The notes under the pieces are model-generated. The model searched no databases and had not been told where the DNA came from. It saw only the letters and a program-made list of their open reading frames with translations. Shown one piece after another: positions 41,492 to 55,800 of a stretch of 64,000 nt of DNA (position 1 is the stretch's first letter; every line of letters begins with the position of its first letter). The position numbers were made by a program, and so were the translations under genes. The DNA comes from Anisakis pegreffii. Its lineage: Eukaryota > Nematoda > Chromadorea > Rhabditida > Anisakidae. The stretch spans positions 1 to 64,000 of the forward strand of contig JAPYMA010001614.1 of assembly GCA_035041965.1 (NCBI GenBank). The letters are read 5' to 3'.

Positions 41492-42168
41492 CTCCAAACG
41501 ACTACAACAGACACGGCATATATTATGCGTAAAAGACTACAAAATGCTTTGAAAGATTTCACTGCATATTTTCTTCAATAATGATTTTCGAAACAATAAC
41601 AATACCAAACAAAACAGCAAATATAATGCAAAGACAAGTAAAACAGCACCTGCACAAGAACAACAACGAGAGACTACTTTAAAATGCACCTTATCACAAT
41701 AAATACTCATTATACATCACTGAATTCTCCATTCCAATTTATTATAATAAATTTCATGGACTAAATGTGATGAAATTTATCATTGGTACGAAATAAGATC
41801 TGACAAATTATACATTGAGGACCATACGCAAAACAAACATAGAAATTAAATTACAGACTGCCTAATGAATATAATTTAACTCACTAACACTGTCATTAAA
41901 CAAGGCAAGAAACGCACCCACTTTAGCGTTCAGTAGTGAAGTTTTCATTCAAGATCTACATCCAATCAAACAATACTAATAATAATAATAACAATAGCAA
42001 TAATAATAACTCAACAACGCCAGTACCCTTCGAATGAGAACAGTCAATAAATGTTGAGCACTTTAATCTACTGGGTTTGCTTACGCTCATAATCGACTGA
42101 GTAAGATAAAAAATTATAACAGATTCAAAAGCATTGAATTGAAAGAAGTACGTTTAAAATGAAACTCA

Positions 42169-42174
42169 TTTATT
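42169..42174 (-). terminator. Probable poly(A) signal of the Rab GEF
   Basis: AATAAA on the minus strand 205 nt after the stop codon at 42379. A motif match only. Confidence 0.45.
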
Positions 42175-42378
42175 AACACAGTCCTCATATAAAGGCAATC
42201 AAAGCCGTTAGCATCAATGCGTTATTGATAATGAATAAGCAAAACAAATGAAATCATGGAGAATGCATCTATGAAAGATCTGTTCACAGCTCGGATGATA
42301 TACAAAATGCAGAACGTACAAAATAACAATGACAAAACGCAGAATTAAGCTCATCATTTACCGATTCCCAGTTGATTT

Positions 42379-45213
42379 TCACCGATTTTCAGGTCTATTT
42401 TTAGCAGCTCCACCACCATTTAAATTCGGTATGAAACCAAGACCTAACTTTGCCAACGCCATATTCTTACGCAAATAAACCACATCCCAATATGAATCAT
42501 GGATGCCACTCTTCACAATACCTTGATTCACATAGCGCATATATGTAAAAAAATCACACACTGACGCAATCTGAAAATAGATATTATTCGAAAATTGCAA
42601 CAACAATACTTAGACATAATAATCATGATACTAGCAATAAAATAGAAAGTACTCGATTTCTGGCAAGCATCGAAACGAAACACCAATCTGACGCGGCGTG
42701 CACACGCAATCGATATGGACAAAAACGAGGTACGTTTGATAGAGCGCATATCCTGAAAATCAACCCAACTAGAAATTGCAAACAGGAAAAATTTACAAAC
42801 TGAAAAATTTAGACTGAGAAAAATGGATGTATCGATTTAGAAAGTATAAACATTACCTTACAGTTGGTTTTGCTTCTTTTACAGGCTCCAATTCTAACTG
42901 GTTCGTTCGAATGGCTGACAAAACTTGCGAGGATAACTAAAAATTGCTCATAAATCAATTACGGCAAACACTTCACGTGGAACAAATTTCATCTATGTTC
43001 TGACAACAACAACTAAATGAAAACTATTGTTGTAAATGCTGAACGTTAAGAAAAGTGCATTTTTCTCAATTAAAAATTCGTTGATAAAGTTTTCATCGAA
43101 AAACGATCAAACAAAAACCGAAGCAAATAACATCCATCTTCACTCTCAGATGACTATTTTCAACCCATTAATACCGGCTACCTAACAATAAGAGCTATTA
43201 AATGCAATACATTAAGTCACTCAACAAACAAAATAAATTCCTTCTAAACACAAAATTACGAGTGAAAGTGTTGTGAACAATCATGCTCAAATGTAATGCA
43301 TCTGTCGATTCTTTTCATAAGTTGACTGCTGGTGTTGTTGCATCAGAATGGGTTTAACTAATATAAGGCTGATTTCAGTATGCGCTTCCATATGAACATC
43401 AAACAAACAATCCGTAGAATCAAAATTTACTTGGGTGTTATCAAAATTCATGCACGGAGCAACTTCTTCGAGCATCACACGACTCAAAAATGCGCATCCC
43501 TCATCATCAAGTGGTGCTCCATTCTCATGCCATTTCGTGAATTCACGATGATACACAGGGTCCACCTCAAAACAGTTTATTATTATAATAAAAAGGAGAC
43601 ATTTTCTGTCTCACCTCGAAACTTGTTTCGGGTTTATGATCGACAATTTGCTGCCGTGTTGTTGCAATTACCATTTCTCGAGTTACGGCTGGCAAACTGG
43701 AACTTTTCCTTTGCGCTGGTCCCATCGACTGAGATTTTTCTTTGCGATGCACTTAAAGATATGAATATTGTCATTATTTTTATTATTATTATGATTAGCC
43801 TTCCCACTTCATGATGTTCACTTATGATCCTGAAGCAATCTTCATATTCATCGGATCATTGCCAAATTCTAAACGGTAAGGAAAGGGGTTTTTTTCAATA
43901 TTTCAAATCGTTTTTTCCAGAAGTTATATATGTTTCAAAATGTAACACCCTTATGAAGATTATTTGGTAACAGCCATATCAGATATTTTTATTCTCGCTT
44001 GACTGCAGCAGTGTCGTACAGTTTCCCAATTACACATCAATAATAATAACAACAACAAATAATACAACTAAACTTGAAAATTTTTTCCCACATGATCTAC
44101 TACTTAACCTATTGCAATTCAAAACAAAACTGAATAAAGTCAACAATAAGCTAATAAAAACCGTTGAGTAATCGTGATGCGAGACCGATTTTGTGCGGCT
44201 GATGTTGTTGCTGCTGTTGACTTGGTGATTTAACGATGATCTTCAATGCAGCTACTTCGGCACTCAACATATCCACTTTTAGGCGACTCTCAGCCAATAG
44301 TTTCTCAGCTTTTGCTCGTCGACTTTCTGCTTCATTCACCATTTTATACGCTTCCTGTAAACACACCATTGAACTAATTATTGCAGAGCAGTTTAGTCTG
44401 CAAACATCACGATTGTTGCTAAAGATTTGCGTAATCTGAGCTATGCAATTTGAAATAACCAAATTGTGAACAAAACAACATTAATGAAATTAATAGTGAT
44501 AACAACACTGAACCTGAAAAAGCTTTTCAGTGAGTTCTTGCACATCCGAATCGATATGGTCTTGAATCGCACTTAAGCGGCTGCATTTGGCATCTTTTTC
44601 TGCTATTGAATGTTGTGCAGCGTTTAGTTCACGTTCCAACTCGACAATTCGCTCGAGGCAATCTCGGCTTGATGGATCCAGATCTAGGTCAGGATCGTTG
44701 CTTGACCAATTGGTGCCGATAGTTGTTAATGTTGTCAAACAGTTGTTATCACTAGTTACCGGCGTTATACCATCATTCGTCGAGACACTTTCTCTTCAAA
44801 AATAAGTGAATAAAGGCTTGAAAATCTTTTCGATGGAATAAGAGAAAAATAGCATAAATTCAAATCAAATAAAATGAATGAATGATTATTTACGATTAGA
44901 TGAATGGAAACAAAAAAGTTCAGATTTCCCTTAATTTCCAAGAAGAAAACATCTCGAAAGTGTTCGACGTCATACGTAAACAAACTTAAAGAAACCAGAA
45001 ATTATTCACCTCAAAAAAGTTTCAATAAAAAACGTTTGGAATGAAAAAGAGGACAGTCAAAAGTTAAAATATTGAGATAAGACAAACGCACTGATGGAAC
45101 AGTGAAGAAGAAGATGCAGCGCGTGTAGCAGTTATAGTAGCAGCAGTAGTATCAGACTGCGGTGTGGACGATGAGGATGTTGATAATGAAGAATTGAAAT
45201 TTTTTGATTGCAT
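42379..45213 (-). CDS. RAB3IP: Rabin8/RAB3IP-type Rab GEF with Sec2 domain, 8 exons, 412 aa
   Basis: Guanine-nucleotide exchange factor for Rab8/Rab3-class GTPases, acting in exocytosis and ciliary membrane traffic. Exons from 5' to 3': 45092-45213, 44514-44793, 44162-44354, 43615-43751, 43431-43565, 42857-42936, 42653-42752, 42379-42570; all phases agree. Residues 1-40 are Ser/Thr-rich and start at the ATG at 45213. A coiled coil (about 65-180) carries the Sec2 signature EAYKMVNEAESRRAKAEKLL...DMLSAEVAALK, matching RAB3IP EEAHKMVREAN...LQAEVAALK. The C-terminal domain (about 245-400) has DPVYHREFTKW, CAFLSRVMLEEVAPC, CALSNVPRFC, SVCDFFTYMRYVNQGIV and LRKNMALAKLG, each with a clear RAB3IP counterpart. 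Human RAB3IP is 476 aa; the linker is shorter here. Confidence 0.93.
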
Positions 45214-46614
45214 TTTATTGTTGCTACACGTGGTGGTCGTACTGCTGACGTCAAGTCGACAATACTAGCACATTCTAGTGGTAAGTGTCTAGTTTTCGAT
45301 TTGTTGTTATGGTGTTGCGATTGAGTGTTTCTTGTTCGGAAAATCTGAAATTAGATCAATTACTGCCATTGAGCAAGTGTCGAATCATCCACCAAACTTA
45401 ACAAAGAAAGCGATGAGGACTGTTGAATTTTCGAATACTATTCATCATGTTTTTTTCACCTTGTCTTCTTGATGACTTTGCTGATTTCGTTTTCAATTAT
45501 CAATGCCAACTCTTGAGCACATGGACGACAAACGTCCAACGACAATAACACACACGGTGACGAAATCAAGATGAAGCAAAATACACTGAAAAGGAACTTC
45601 ATTTAACGGTATTTTATTTTATTGTTGTTACTGCTGCGGTGACTATTATCATTATTATCATAATAATATTTAAACAAACGAATATTTTTTGAAAATTTTG
45701 CAGGACAATTTTAACATCAAAACGACCTCAACTCAAAATTCACATCAGAAAAAAACATGAAGACTGAAGCAGCCCCAAAAAGGATACAAATTCCAATGCG
45801 TGCGAATATTATGAATGTAAATATTGATGATGACAGATATTACGAAACGAGTACGTACTGAATAATGAATGAGTTAAGGGTCAAATAAGTAAAGTAATTA
45901 ATTAACAAAAATAACGTTCACTTCTTTTTAGCCATCCGCCACCGTCAGCACATCGGTAAAGCAATCCAGCATTGATAATTGAGTTTTAAACCTTGTTTCC
46001 AGAAGAAATGAATCTCTCCACCTTTCTTTCGTGAAATCACGTTGACGATGATAATAATTACTTAAACAAAGTCGACCGGGTAATCCGCAGCATAGGTCAA
46101 GGAAAAAGGAGGTGTGACCTAACACACACAACACGCCTCAGCCGTTGCACGCATGAAGACATTCTGCCACAGCTACCTCCAACTGCTTTTTGGAACAATG
46201 AGAAGTATTTCAACTGAAATTAACTCACTTTAAGTAAATAAGCAGCTAATTGTGATCCATGCAACGAGGAATAAACCAATGATAAACACTAGACAACAAC
46301 TAAGTAGAGTTTGGGTTCATATTACGGATATAATCAATTTACCTGAGGTGGAAAATAGAATACAATCAAGAATTGCAAATGTGTACTCGAAGCTGAAGAG
46401 TATAGACCTAGTGTGCACTAGAAGTCACGTGCATGCTAATAACAACTGAAACGAATCCGTGCTGGATAGCAATACAGACACAATGTATTGTAATGAGCCA
46501 CTCAACTACGTGAGATGGCTTTAGAACATCGTTGATATAAATATATTACACCAATGTGTTCTCAATATCACGGAATTTCGCAGTAGGCTTCTCAATGTAC
46601 TGCGTCAAAAAGTA
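45214..46614. other. Spacer upstream of the Rab GEF with two unassigned open frames
   Basis: 45928-46134 (minus, ending FTDVLTVADG) and 46252-46449 (plus, INLPEVENRIQSRIANVYSKLK) look more protein-like than the low-complexity frames elsewhere, but neither can be matched to a family. They could be relics of retroelements. The Rab GEF promoter should lie near 45.2-45.5 kb. Confidence 0.35.
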
Positions 46615-46946
46615 GTCCTTTAACGCCAAGGGTAGTACTGCTGTTGGTTGCATTAACTGTGAGCGTGGCTAGTTACCGTAATCATTTAACCCCAAGGGTA
46701 GTACTGCTGTTGGTTGCATTAACTGTGGGTGTGGCTACCTACCGTAGTCATTCAACCCCGGAGGTACTGCTCCGATTGGTTGCATTGACTATAGACGCAG
46801 CTAGTTACCGTAGTCTGTCAGCTCCGGAGGCACTAATCCCGTTTGATGCATTAGCTGTGAGCGTAGCTAGTTACCGTAGCCATTTTACCCTGGACGTACT
46901 ACTCCCGTTGCTTGCCTTAACTATGGATGTGGCTAAACATTCCTAG
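46615..46946. repeat. 66-bp minisatellite, about 4.7 copies, open in one frame
   Basis: Units at 46632-46697, 46698-46763, 46764-46829, 46830-46895 and a partial from 46896; a unit tail precedes at 46615. The unit runs GTAGTACTGCTGTTGGTTGC to CCCCAAGG. Since 66 is a multiple of 3, the array reads as 22-residue repeats (consensus VALTVSVASYRSH.TPEVLLPL) without a stop from 46644 to 46943. The first two units are nearly identical; the later ones have diverged mostly by substitutions, not indels. Confidence 0.9.
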
Positions 46947-47558
46947 AACGCTTCTGAAACGTTGGTTCTTCGCATTTTAACGCTCCCATATCTCTGAAAA
47001 TTCCAAAATAAGGTCTTTCAATAATTAGCAAGACGTATCCTCAAATTCAAACTGCCATGAAATCGCAAGGATCGACATTGCCTTTCACATCTTTTGCTTT
47101 CATCTTTCAATTGAACATGTTGTCTCGTTTTGAGCAGTGACTTCGACAATTCCCCCCAATGTTCTACTACCGATCGTTAATAGAACAGACCATGAAAAAA
47201 CTTGAAAATTGAAGTCACTACATGATATAGCAACAATTCGCTAATGCTGTCACTGATCATGCACCGACTGATGTAACGCAAAATGTATCGCAAACAACGT
47301 TCCAGATTTCTGAAGATTTATTTCGACAAGAATCATCTCTTTAGTGATAATAACAATATACAGTTTAAATAATAATACCAAATAATGATTTCACAACAAC
47401 GATGATACAATTAAAAATTCGCTTCAAAAAAGAAAACAAGAAAAGAGAGGATAACCAGTGCAAATGCAACATCAAACGGAAATGATACGATGAGCATGTG
47501 TGCAACCTAACATTCAATTCTATTCATTTCAACAGCAATAAGACAGCTATGTTATAAT

Positions 47559-47862
47559 AAATAGCTATATCACCTCAACTAAGCAGAATCACCCGACAAA
47601 ATAGATAATTTTATGACACCAGAGATTCTGCTCGATCGATTACTGAGAAGAAATTGATATGTTACTGGTGAAAGCTGAGAGTACGGTAGGCTTGAATGTG
47701 GCAACCAATATAGTATCAGAAAAATAGCTATATCCCCTCGTAGAGGTGGAATGTCTCAGCAAAATTTTCATTTTTAGAAAGCAGAGATTCTGTTCAATCG
47801 AATGTTATAGAAACATCGATATGTTCCTTGGCAAACCTGAGAAGACGGTTGGCTTGAATATA
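47559..47862. repeat. Duplicated block of about 142 bp
   Basis: Two diverged copies, 47559-47700 and 47722-47862, each starting AAATAGCTATAT and ending GGCTTGAAT, share GCAGAGATTCTG/CCAGAGATTCTG and a CGATCG/CAATCG core. They are separated by 21 bp. Their origin is unknown. Confidence 0.75.
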
Positions 47863-50800
47863 TCGAAACTGGATTTCTATAGTAATGTATAATATCTGTT
47901 GATCTGTAATGATACAATGCATTTCAATCAGCATATTAAAGAAGTTAATGATCGAACTGAATGGAAATTTTGTTGTTGAAGTTTTTCCTTCTAATGTAGA
48001 TCGCACATTTATTCTTTATAATTTTTTATTACGCGTCCAAATTTTCTTTTTGGTTATTTTGTGTTGCTTTGTTACTTTTGTAACTGCATTGTATTGTACT
48101 GCTGGTTTTTGTAATTACTTATTGACATAGTGTGTAATTATTGTGTGTGTGCTGGTGGGTTGTTGAGTTAAATTAAGTTTTAAATTGGATTAGGCTGTAT
48201 AATGGGTAGATTATTGTTGCTGTTGTTGTTGTTATGGTTGAGTGAATAATGCATGAAATGAATTGAAATTAGCTTTGGTTCGTTGAGTGCTTCACAGAAA
48301 TGAGTTGTTTTGGTTGCTTGACTCGAATGCATGGCGATGGCATGAAGTGAGCTCTGCTGCTAACTGATGACCAGTAGACTGATCATATAAGTTTATAGGG
48401 TAAAGAGAAGACAAGTAACGATAGCAGTTAATAGTTGATTATTTGTTTGTTTAGTTATTCAGTGATATTATTCATTGGTAATGATTAGTGATCATGTATG
48501 GTATGAGTTGATCATTGGGTGTGAGATTAGACCGAGAAACTAGCCATTAGACTGATGGTTTGGAATTGATATTGAATCGGTTGATTTCATTTGGTGGATT
48601 GATAGAAGTGAGTTGATGTGTAGAAAAGAATCGGTTGTTTTTGTGAATAATGCATTTGCATGAATGTGTTTTGTTTTGAGTTTTGAGCTGTGGTTTGAGG
48701 GGAATTATTCGTGATTGATAAAGATGAAACGATCGAAAAATAGAAAGGTGATCGAATAGAATAATAAAAGAGTGAATGAATCAATAAAATGAAATGAAAT
48801 GAACAAGGTTTTTTATTAAGTTTATTCAATCAATGGAAACAATTCATTGATAGTTAGTTGATTAGTTCTGTTATATTACATTACGAGTCGGCCGGCTCGC
48901 TTCATTCACTTTTGTGTTATTATTTATTGTGGGCGAATTCGTTTGTAGAGGTGCTTGTTGGCTGGCTGCTGGTTGGCATTATTTTAATGGATGAATTTTA
49001 TTATGGTTTGCTTGGCAGATAGTGATTTGGGTAGATGTTATGTTGCTTATCTATGCTTTATTCTTAATCAAGCACAACCACAACAATAGTTCGAATGAGC
49101 ACTAGATTAGAGACTTATTCTTTGCATTATTTTGTTGATTGCATAGAGTTAAGTGAGGAGAATAAATTTTCATTGAAGAAGTTGTAAGATGAGTTGAGTT
49201 CGAAGCTGAGGAGTGCAAAAATTTAGGTGAATTAAGTGAACTGACGTGGTAAGAGAATGTAATTTTGAATTTGGATGGTAGGCTTTTGATGAGTGCTTGC
49301 TGGGCTGGCTATGAAGTTTTGGCTGGAAATTGAAGCGATTTGGTAGAGCATGGGTAAGGGTTAACAATTAGTCAATTGTCGCAACGGAGCGCGAAAGAGA
49401 CGATTCGTGAGGGCACCAAAGTGATAGGTGAAGTCAACTTTTAAATGTGTACTTAGCTATAAGATGTACACGGATATCGTGCACTATCGATTCGGATATT
49501 CGGATGATGAAACTTAACTTTCGTATATCTTATTTGGAGGATCTCCTCCCTTTGATATGTGTTTCGATTACATAAGACAGTGTTATTACAAAATAAGCGA
49601 CGAAAGCAATGAGTTGGAGTTGCATTGTGTGTGTTTGACGTTCACTACTTTTTGCTATTAATAGGAGTCAGTTAGTTTTGCTTGAGCTGGTGCGTTCTTC
49701 AATTTATTTAATGGAAAAAATTACGATAATAAAGCTATCAAACTACATAGATGCTGTTTTATCTGTTGTCTATGTATCTATCTGCTTATATGCATTGGTT
49801 GAGTTAGCCTACCAACCAACCGACTAGCAACGTTTATCCATCTCATCATCCAATGAGTCTGATCTATCTTTAGCAAGCCTCAGTCTCTATCAAGCCATAA
49901 GCCTATCCATCCAACGATCCGAGCCATCTGCCCGCCCATTCATAGGCTGATTGGTGCTGCTTCTATTGCTACTACTGTTGGCTGCAGTCTATTATTCGAA
50001 TTGATTGTTCAGTTAATTAATAATAAGTTTTGATTTGCTTGTGAAAACAATAATGGACTGATCGGTTATGAGGTGAAGTGATTTGGTTAGCGATAAAACT
50101 GTGTTCGTGTTCATGCTGGTTCACGACATTCTTATTATCATAGATGTATTATTTTTGGATTATTTGTTACAGATGGTATGATATGATATGATATAGTAGT
50201 AAGAGAATTGAAATGAATCGAAGGATGGATCAGAGATAAGCATGGATTGTGAAGGGTTAGGTGGGAGATCAGTAGTAGATTTAAAAACAGATGATATAAG
50301 AAGGAGATAATGCGCTGTGAGTGATTGAATAAATGGATTTATGCTATCTGTAGCAAATGAGCAACACATACACACATTTTGTTCATGATAGAGTGAGGAG
50401 CGTTGAGTGGTTAATTGAGAAGATGAATGAATTTGGTGATTGCTGACAACTGGTTGTGATGTTTTATTATTTTGGCTTGATAGATAGGTGAGTGAATAGG
50501 ATAGTGGTCATTGAATGAAGAATGAATTGATGAGATGCATGGATGATGAAAGAAGTTGCTTGATAGCTGCTATCTGAGACGTTGTTCAATTTGCTTATTT
50601 TGATGTTGCTGGAGAGGAATGCAAGGAAGGAAGAAAGGAACAGAATAGAGCGGGACAGGATAGAATGAATGCATTATTGGATTGATGATTGGTACAGAAT
50701 AGAATATATTAGGACAAACAGGAAGAATAGATGTGGAGTTTAGCTGTGGAAGGTTCAGCTTGAAAAAGGTTCACCACCATCATCACTTGAAAGGTCGCCT

Positions 50801-52795
50801 TAGAATCGTGGCAGTTTAGGATTGCGAATAAACATGTGCTGCTTAGAAGGCTTTAGAAAGAGTAAGCAACGGATAAATGCAGTTTGCAGATGCATACTGT
50901 TTATATCTATTGATATGACCTCCTCTTTGATATGCAGTGGCAGATTTCGAACGGCTATCGTGATTAGTATTGTTTGTAATAATAATTGAGATCATTATTT
51001 GCATTACTATATGAAACGTTTTGAATGATGATTTGAAGGAAGGCAAAGACGAGTTTCAACATTCTTTCTGTTATTATTATGATGGTTTTTATTTGTATTC
51101 GTAGCATTTGTACGAATCGTATTATTATTTATAATAATGTTATATTATCTGTTTGATAATTGTTGCGTTTAAATCATCGTTGAAGTTTTAATTGCTTTTT
51201 ATTGAAGAATTTAGTCATTCGTTTCTTCTATTCTGTTCATATAGCCATTGTGGTTACGTTATCTTTATCGAACAATTGCTTAGCTGGTAGATAGATAGTA
51301 GAGAGACGGTGGCAGCTGGCAGCAGTGAGATTAATTATAGCGGGATAAGAGATTAGAATGAGAAAGGGGTGCATGGGATGGGATGTATGTGTGGTTGTTG
51401 CCTTGGGGCATATCAGCTAATGAAAATAAAATGTTTTGAAGGGTGAATGACGAATAAGAATAGAATGAAATCAAATAGAATAATGACAAAAAAAGTAAAG
51501 AAGAAACAAGCAACAATGATTAGGTTTGATTTGAGGAAATGAACGATGCTTTATGGTAAAATGAAGCGAGATAAAGGCTAATGGAGTGCTGATTTGTTGA
51601 ATAATTAGAATATGATGAATGCAGGCAGGCAGGCAGCTAGCGGTCGAAGGGGTTGGGGTGATAACTGGTTGCTTTTGGTTGTTTGGCGGTTGGTTATTTG
51701 CTGGGGTTATTTGCAAGAATCAAAAAGTGATGATGCACTTTGCTCATTTGGACATAGACATGGGGTGTTGCAATAGAATAGTTTAAGTTATGTAGATGGA
51801 TGGCTGGCTGGCCGTGATTGTTTCATGTGTTAGAATGAATGCATGAAAGAAAGTAATTGTGATATTTGCACTTATTATATCAGTTAGTAATGTAAAGAGT
51901 AGGAATTTTTAAATGTGAACGACACTTGAATAATAGCGATCGAATCGAAGACAATAGAGTTAGGAGAAGGTAGCAGCAGCAGCAGCAGCAAGACAGAATT
52001 GAATTGAAATGTGATTATGACTGTGATTATATCAGAGATGGGTGAACTACTAACTAGCAATAGAGAGAGTTAGTTTTTTATGCGCTTCTTTCATGCATCT
52101 ATACAATTGAATTGTTTATGTGATTGATAAGAATACTGTTTGCATAATGAGTAATAACTGATTGAGGTGTGTTCGAATCAGATTTTGATTTCGTTGACTG
52201 AACTTGTGGAATAAGGATTATCAAAATTCATTGTTAGACATGCCGAGCAGGCTTGCTATAATAGACATGGTAGGTATATAATGATGTGGTTATTGCTATT
52301 GCATTGCAGCACTGTGCTGAGGAAACGAGATAAGGGATGAGTGAGGTGAGGGTTGAGGGATAGAAATGATGAGGTAAGGAAGGTTTTGGAGTGGAAGTGA
52401 GTGATTCGAGACTTGTTGAACGACTGATTCAATAGCAATTGTTTCAGCCAGTGGCCGGCATTGCTGCTTGTCTTATTGTCCTTTTGATTATTGGTTCGTT
52501 GATCTGCTTGATATCTATCTGTTATTGTCATTATCATAATCTTTAGTGTTATTGTTATTAGTAATAAGTGGTGGCATTCATTCATAGTTGAATAGGTGAG
52601 GGTGGATGGATGGACGGATGGATGGATGAAGGGTGACTGATGCTGCTGCTGCTGCTGTACAAATTGTTATTTTATTTTACATATACCAAGTGGAAGAAAT
52701 CAAAGATAGTGTAGCATATATCGAAGTGTATTGCTGTGCTCTGCTCTAGCACATGCTAAATTCTTGTTCTTAGTCTTATTGTTGTCGTCGTCGTC

Positions 52796-52797
<2 letters not shown>

Positions 52798-52854
<57 letters not shown>
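52798..52854. repeat. (ATT)n microsatellite
   Basis: About 19 ATT units preceded by a short GTC run. A further ATT tract lies at 53030-53045. Confidence 0.97.
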
Positions 52855-52856
<2 letters not shown>

Positions 52857-55800
52857 ATATTAGTTTGATTATTTTATACGTGTTTTCGTCAACAAACGGC
52901 AATTTTTGTGCAGTTCACTTCAACTGAATGAGATACTATACTCACTGAGATACTTACTGACTGATTTCTACAGGTATGTATGTATGTATACATATAAATG
53001 GACTTGTACGTTGTATTTTTCATTTTATTATTATTATTATTATTGAAATAATAATTGTAATTGTAATTATGTCGGTTGATTGTTATTATTATTGTTTGAA
53101 GTAGTGTTCGGTGATGGGAGGAAGGAAGTTTGTTCATGGTTTGCAGTACTATGAGTATTCGGCATGAAACATTGCATTTCATTTCATTTTTCATGGCGAT
53201 CGTTTCGGTCGATGCGTTGTTCAAAGGGAATTTTTTGACTTTCTTTCTTTATCTCCTCTCTTTTTTGGTTTATTTTTTTGAGCGCATTGTTTCTCTCCTT
53301 GTTTGGTTGTTTTGTTTCTTGATTGTTTGGGCATTCATTTTAATGTTATTATTTTTATTGTTATTATTATTATTATTAATATTTTTATAATTGTTATTAT
53401 TATTATTGTAGTTGTTATAATTAGCATTGTTGAGCAATCGTCATTGTTTGTTACAATTGTAGTTACCCTTTATTTTCTTAAGATCATGCTCCTTTTTTGT
53501 ATGAGATCTCTTGTTTGAGCGGCATCTTTTTTTCGCTGCGTTTTTGTTTCGTTCTTTTGGTGCTCTGTGTTTTGCATCTATAAAAGGCAAATTTAATGGT
53601 TTGATTGGAATCTCTGACAATGTGTTGTTAGTATTGGTTGTTGGGATGGATCGTTATCAGTTTAGTTTCAACAAATCTTGTAATAATAATAATAAAGAAT
53701 AATAGAGCGGTGATAAGGATGATGCGTGTTCACAAGAGGTGTGTATGTTTATCATTGATAACATGAGCAGCAGTAAATATAATATCAACGAAACGATTAC
53801 TGGTGTGCGCGTTTTGCATTGGTTACGAACGAACACTTTCTATTGGAATAACTAATTGTACTTGTTGTATGTGTACAGTTAGGAAGGGAACAAAAGAACA
53901 ATACAAGATTGTTATATAGAGAGCGGTGGTGGTCGTCTGAATGAGGAGGTTGTATTTATCGAAGACGACGACGACGACCGTTTCTATTCATTTTGTGCTA
54001 TAATTCATTTTATTAGAGTTAGTTTTGTACATGCAACTAACTGCTGCTACTAGGTGTGGTGTATTTATTGTGGTGGTGGTGGTGGTGGTGGGTGTTATGC
54101 GGAAATTTTGAAAGTATTCATTCTGTTTAGGTTTATTCCATAATTGCAAATTCACGTTTATAACTGATTAGTGGGAATAATGAAGATAACAGATGCTGCT
54201 GCTGCTGCTTGTTGTTTCTTTCGTCATATGCAAGCAGCAGCAGCAGTAGGCAGCCTGTTTGGGTTGGGTTGATTGTTGAGTATCATTTGAATACGTCGTC
54301 GTCGTACATAATTATAGGTGTCGTGTGCTTTGCACAAAAAGCTTTCTCACTTGTTCTATGTGTGCAGGCAGCAGTTAGTTTTTTGATGTGTGTGTTGTTT
54401 CATTGTTGTTGTTGTTGTTTTGTTTGTAATTGATAACGGCTGACGAGGACGGCTCGAAGAAGATTCGGCTCGTAAATGAAACGTGGTTTAGCACCGTGAC
54501 TAGTGTCCAAAAACCCGCTGTAGGCACTGAGAGTGTTGAATAGCAGAGTACTTTTAAATAAGTTATTTGCGCAACTCTCATATATTATCCTTGCATCATG
54601 AATCTCTGCATCCGTGCATCTATCCATCCATCCATCCATCCATCATCTTATCTATTTATCCATATCTTCATTCATATACTGATATACTCACTGCTACAAG
54701 CTGTCCTTATCTTATGAAGCATGCATGCAAGCAAGCGCAGTCAGTGTACAAGGATCAGCTGCATTGTTTGTATGAATACTACAATGAAACAGCGATAGTA
54801 ATAGTAATGAGTAGTTGCAGTAATACTGTTACAACATACACATAACGTATCAGTGACTATGAAGGTATATTTAATTGTAAGTTGGTGTGTTAGTATTTGT
54901 TTAGCAAAAAGGTAGTGGAATATTATGGAAAGAGGAGGGAGGCATTGTGTGACGAACGAGGAGGAATGTGTGTGTACAACAATATTAAGAATAAGAATGA
55001 AATTGATAATAGGAATGGAAATAAAAATAATTATTATAATAATAAGAGAAACGGCAAATAAATGTGTGTGTGTATGTGTATGTGTATAAATAAATAGCGA
55101 TTTCATTGATAATATGAGAGGGGAATGCGTGAATGTTTTATTGTATTGTTTTGTTGGAAGATGCAATCAACAAAATGTACGTTGTTGTTTCGCTTGGTTG
55201 GTTCGGTTTTCTTTTGTTTTAATAAATTAATTCGATTTGATTTTCTATGAATGCTATTGTACTTTATTGTGCTTTCCTATTGATCATCAATTCATCGCTT
55301 TTTATTCATACGTTTACTTTTATGTGTCTCTTTATCTAGTTATACGTTTAATCATTCATTTAAGTGTCTATCAGGTTATTACTGTTTGCAATTGTAAGAG
55401 ATTTCAAATATAGTATGATATCGGTTGGAGTCTAGCTGTAGCGATGCGATTTAGAATTCATTCGAATCGACTACTTACTATCTATCGGAAGCGATATGGG
55501 TGCGGTGCTTATTGCAAAGAGAGGAGCGATGTGCTCATTTGATTGGCTAATGTAGTTGTGGCGTGCTAACAACAATAGCGATTGGTTGATCATTGAGCTA
55601 TATGACGAATAGCTGACCAATGAGCTGAGACTAGCTGTGTAGCTTTGTGATTACCGTAAGCTGAGTGGCTCAGGCTCAGCTAATGAAGTTAGCTAAGTTA
55701 GTTATTTTTCGAGTGTATAGATTCATTATGAATGTTATGAACGGAAGATAGAAGTAATAATGGTTTGTTGTTGTCACTAGAATAATATGTAGAGCAGCAG

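Larger units (their letters stand above)
39890..42378. other. Spacer between the rhamnose synthase and the Rab GEF
   Basis: Holds an (AAT)n array at about 40100-40150, a MITE at 41352-41491, and otherwise AT-rich DNA without a recognisable exon. The promoter of the minus-strand rhamnose synthase must be near 39.9-40.3 kb, but no motif can be named. Confidence 0.55.
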
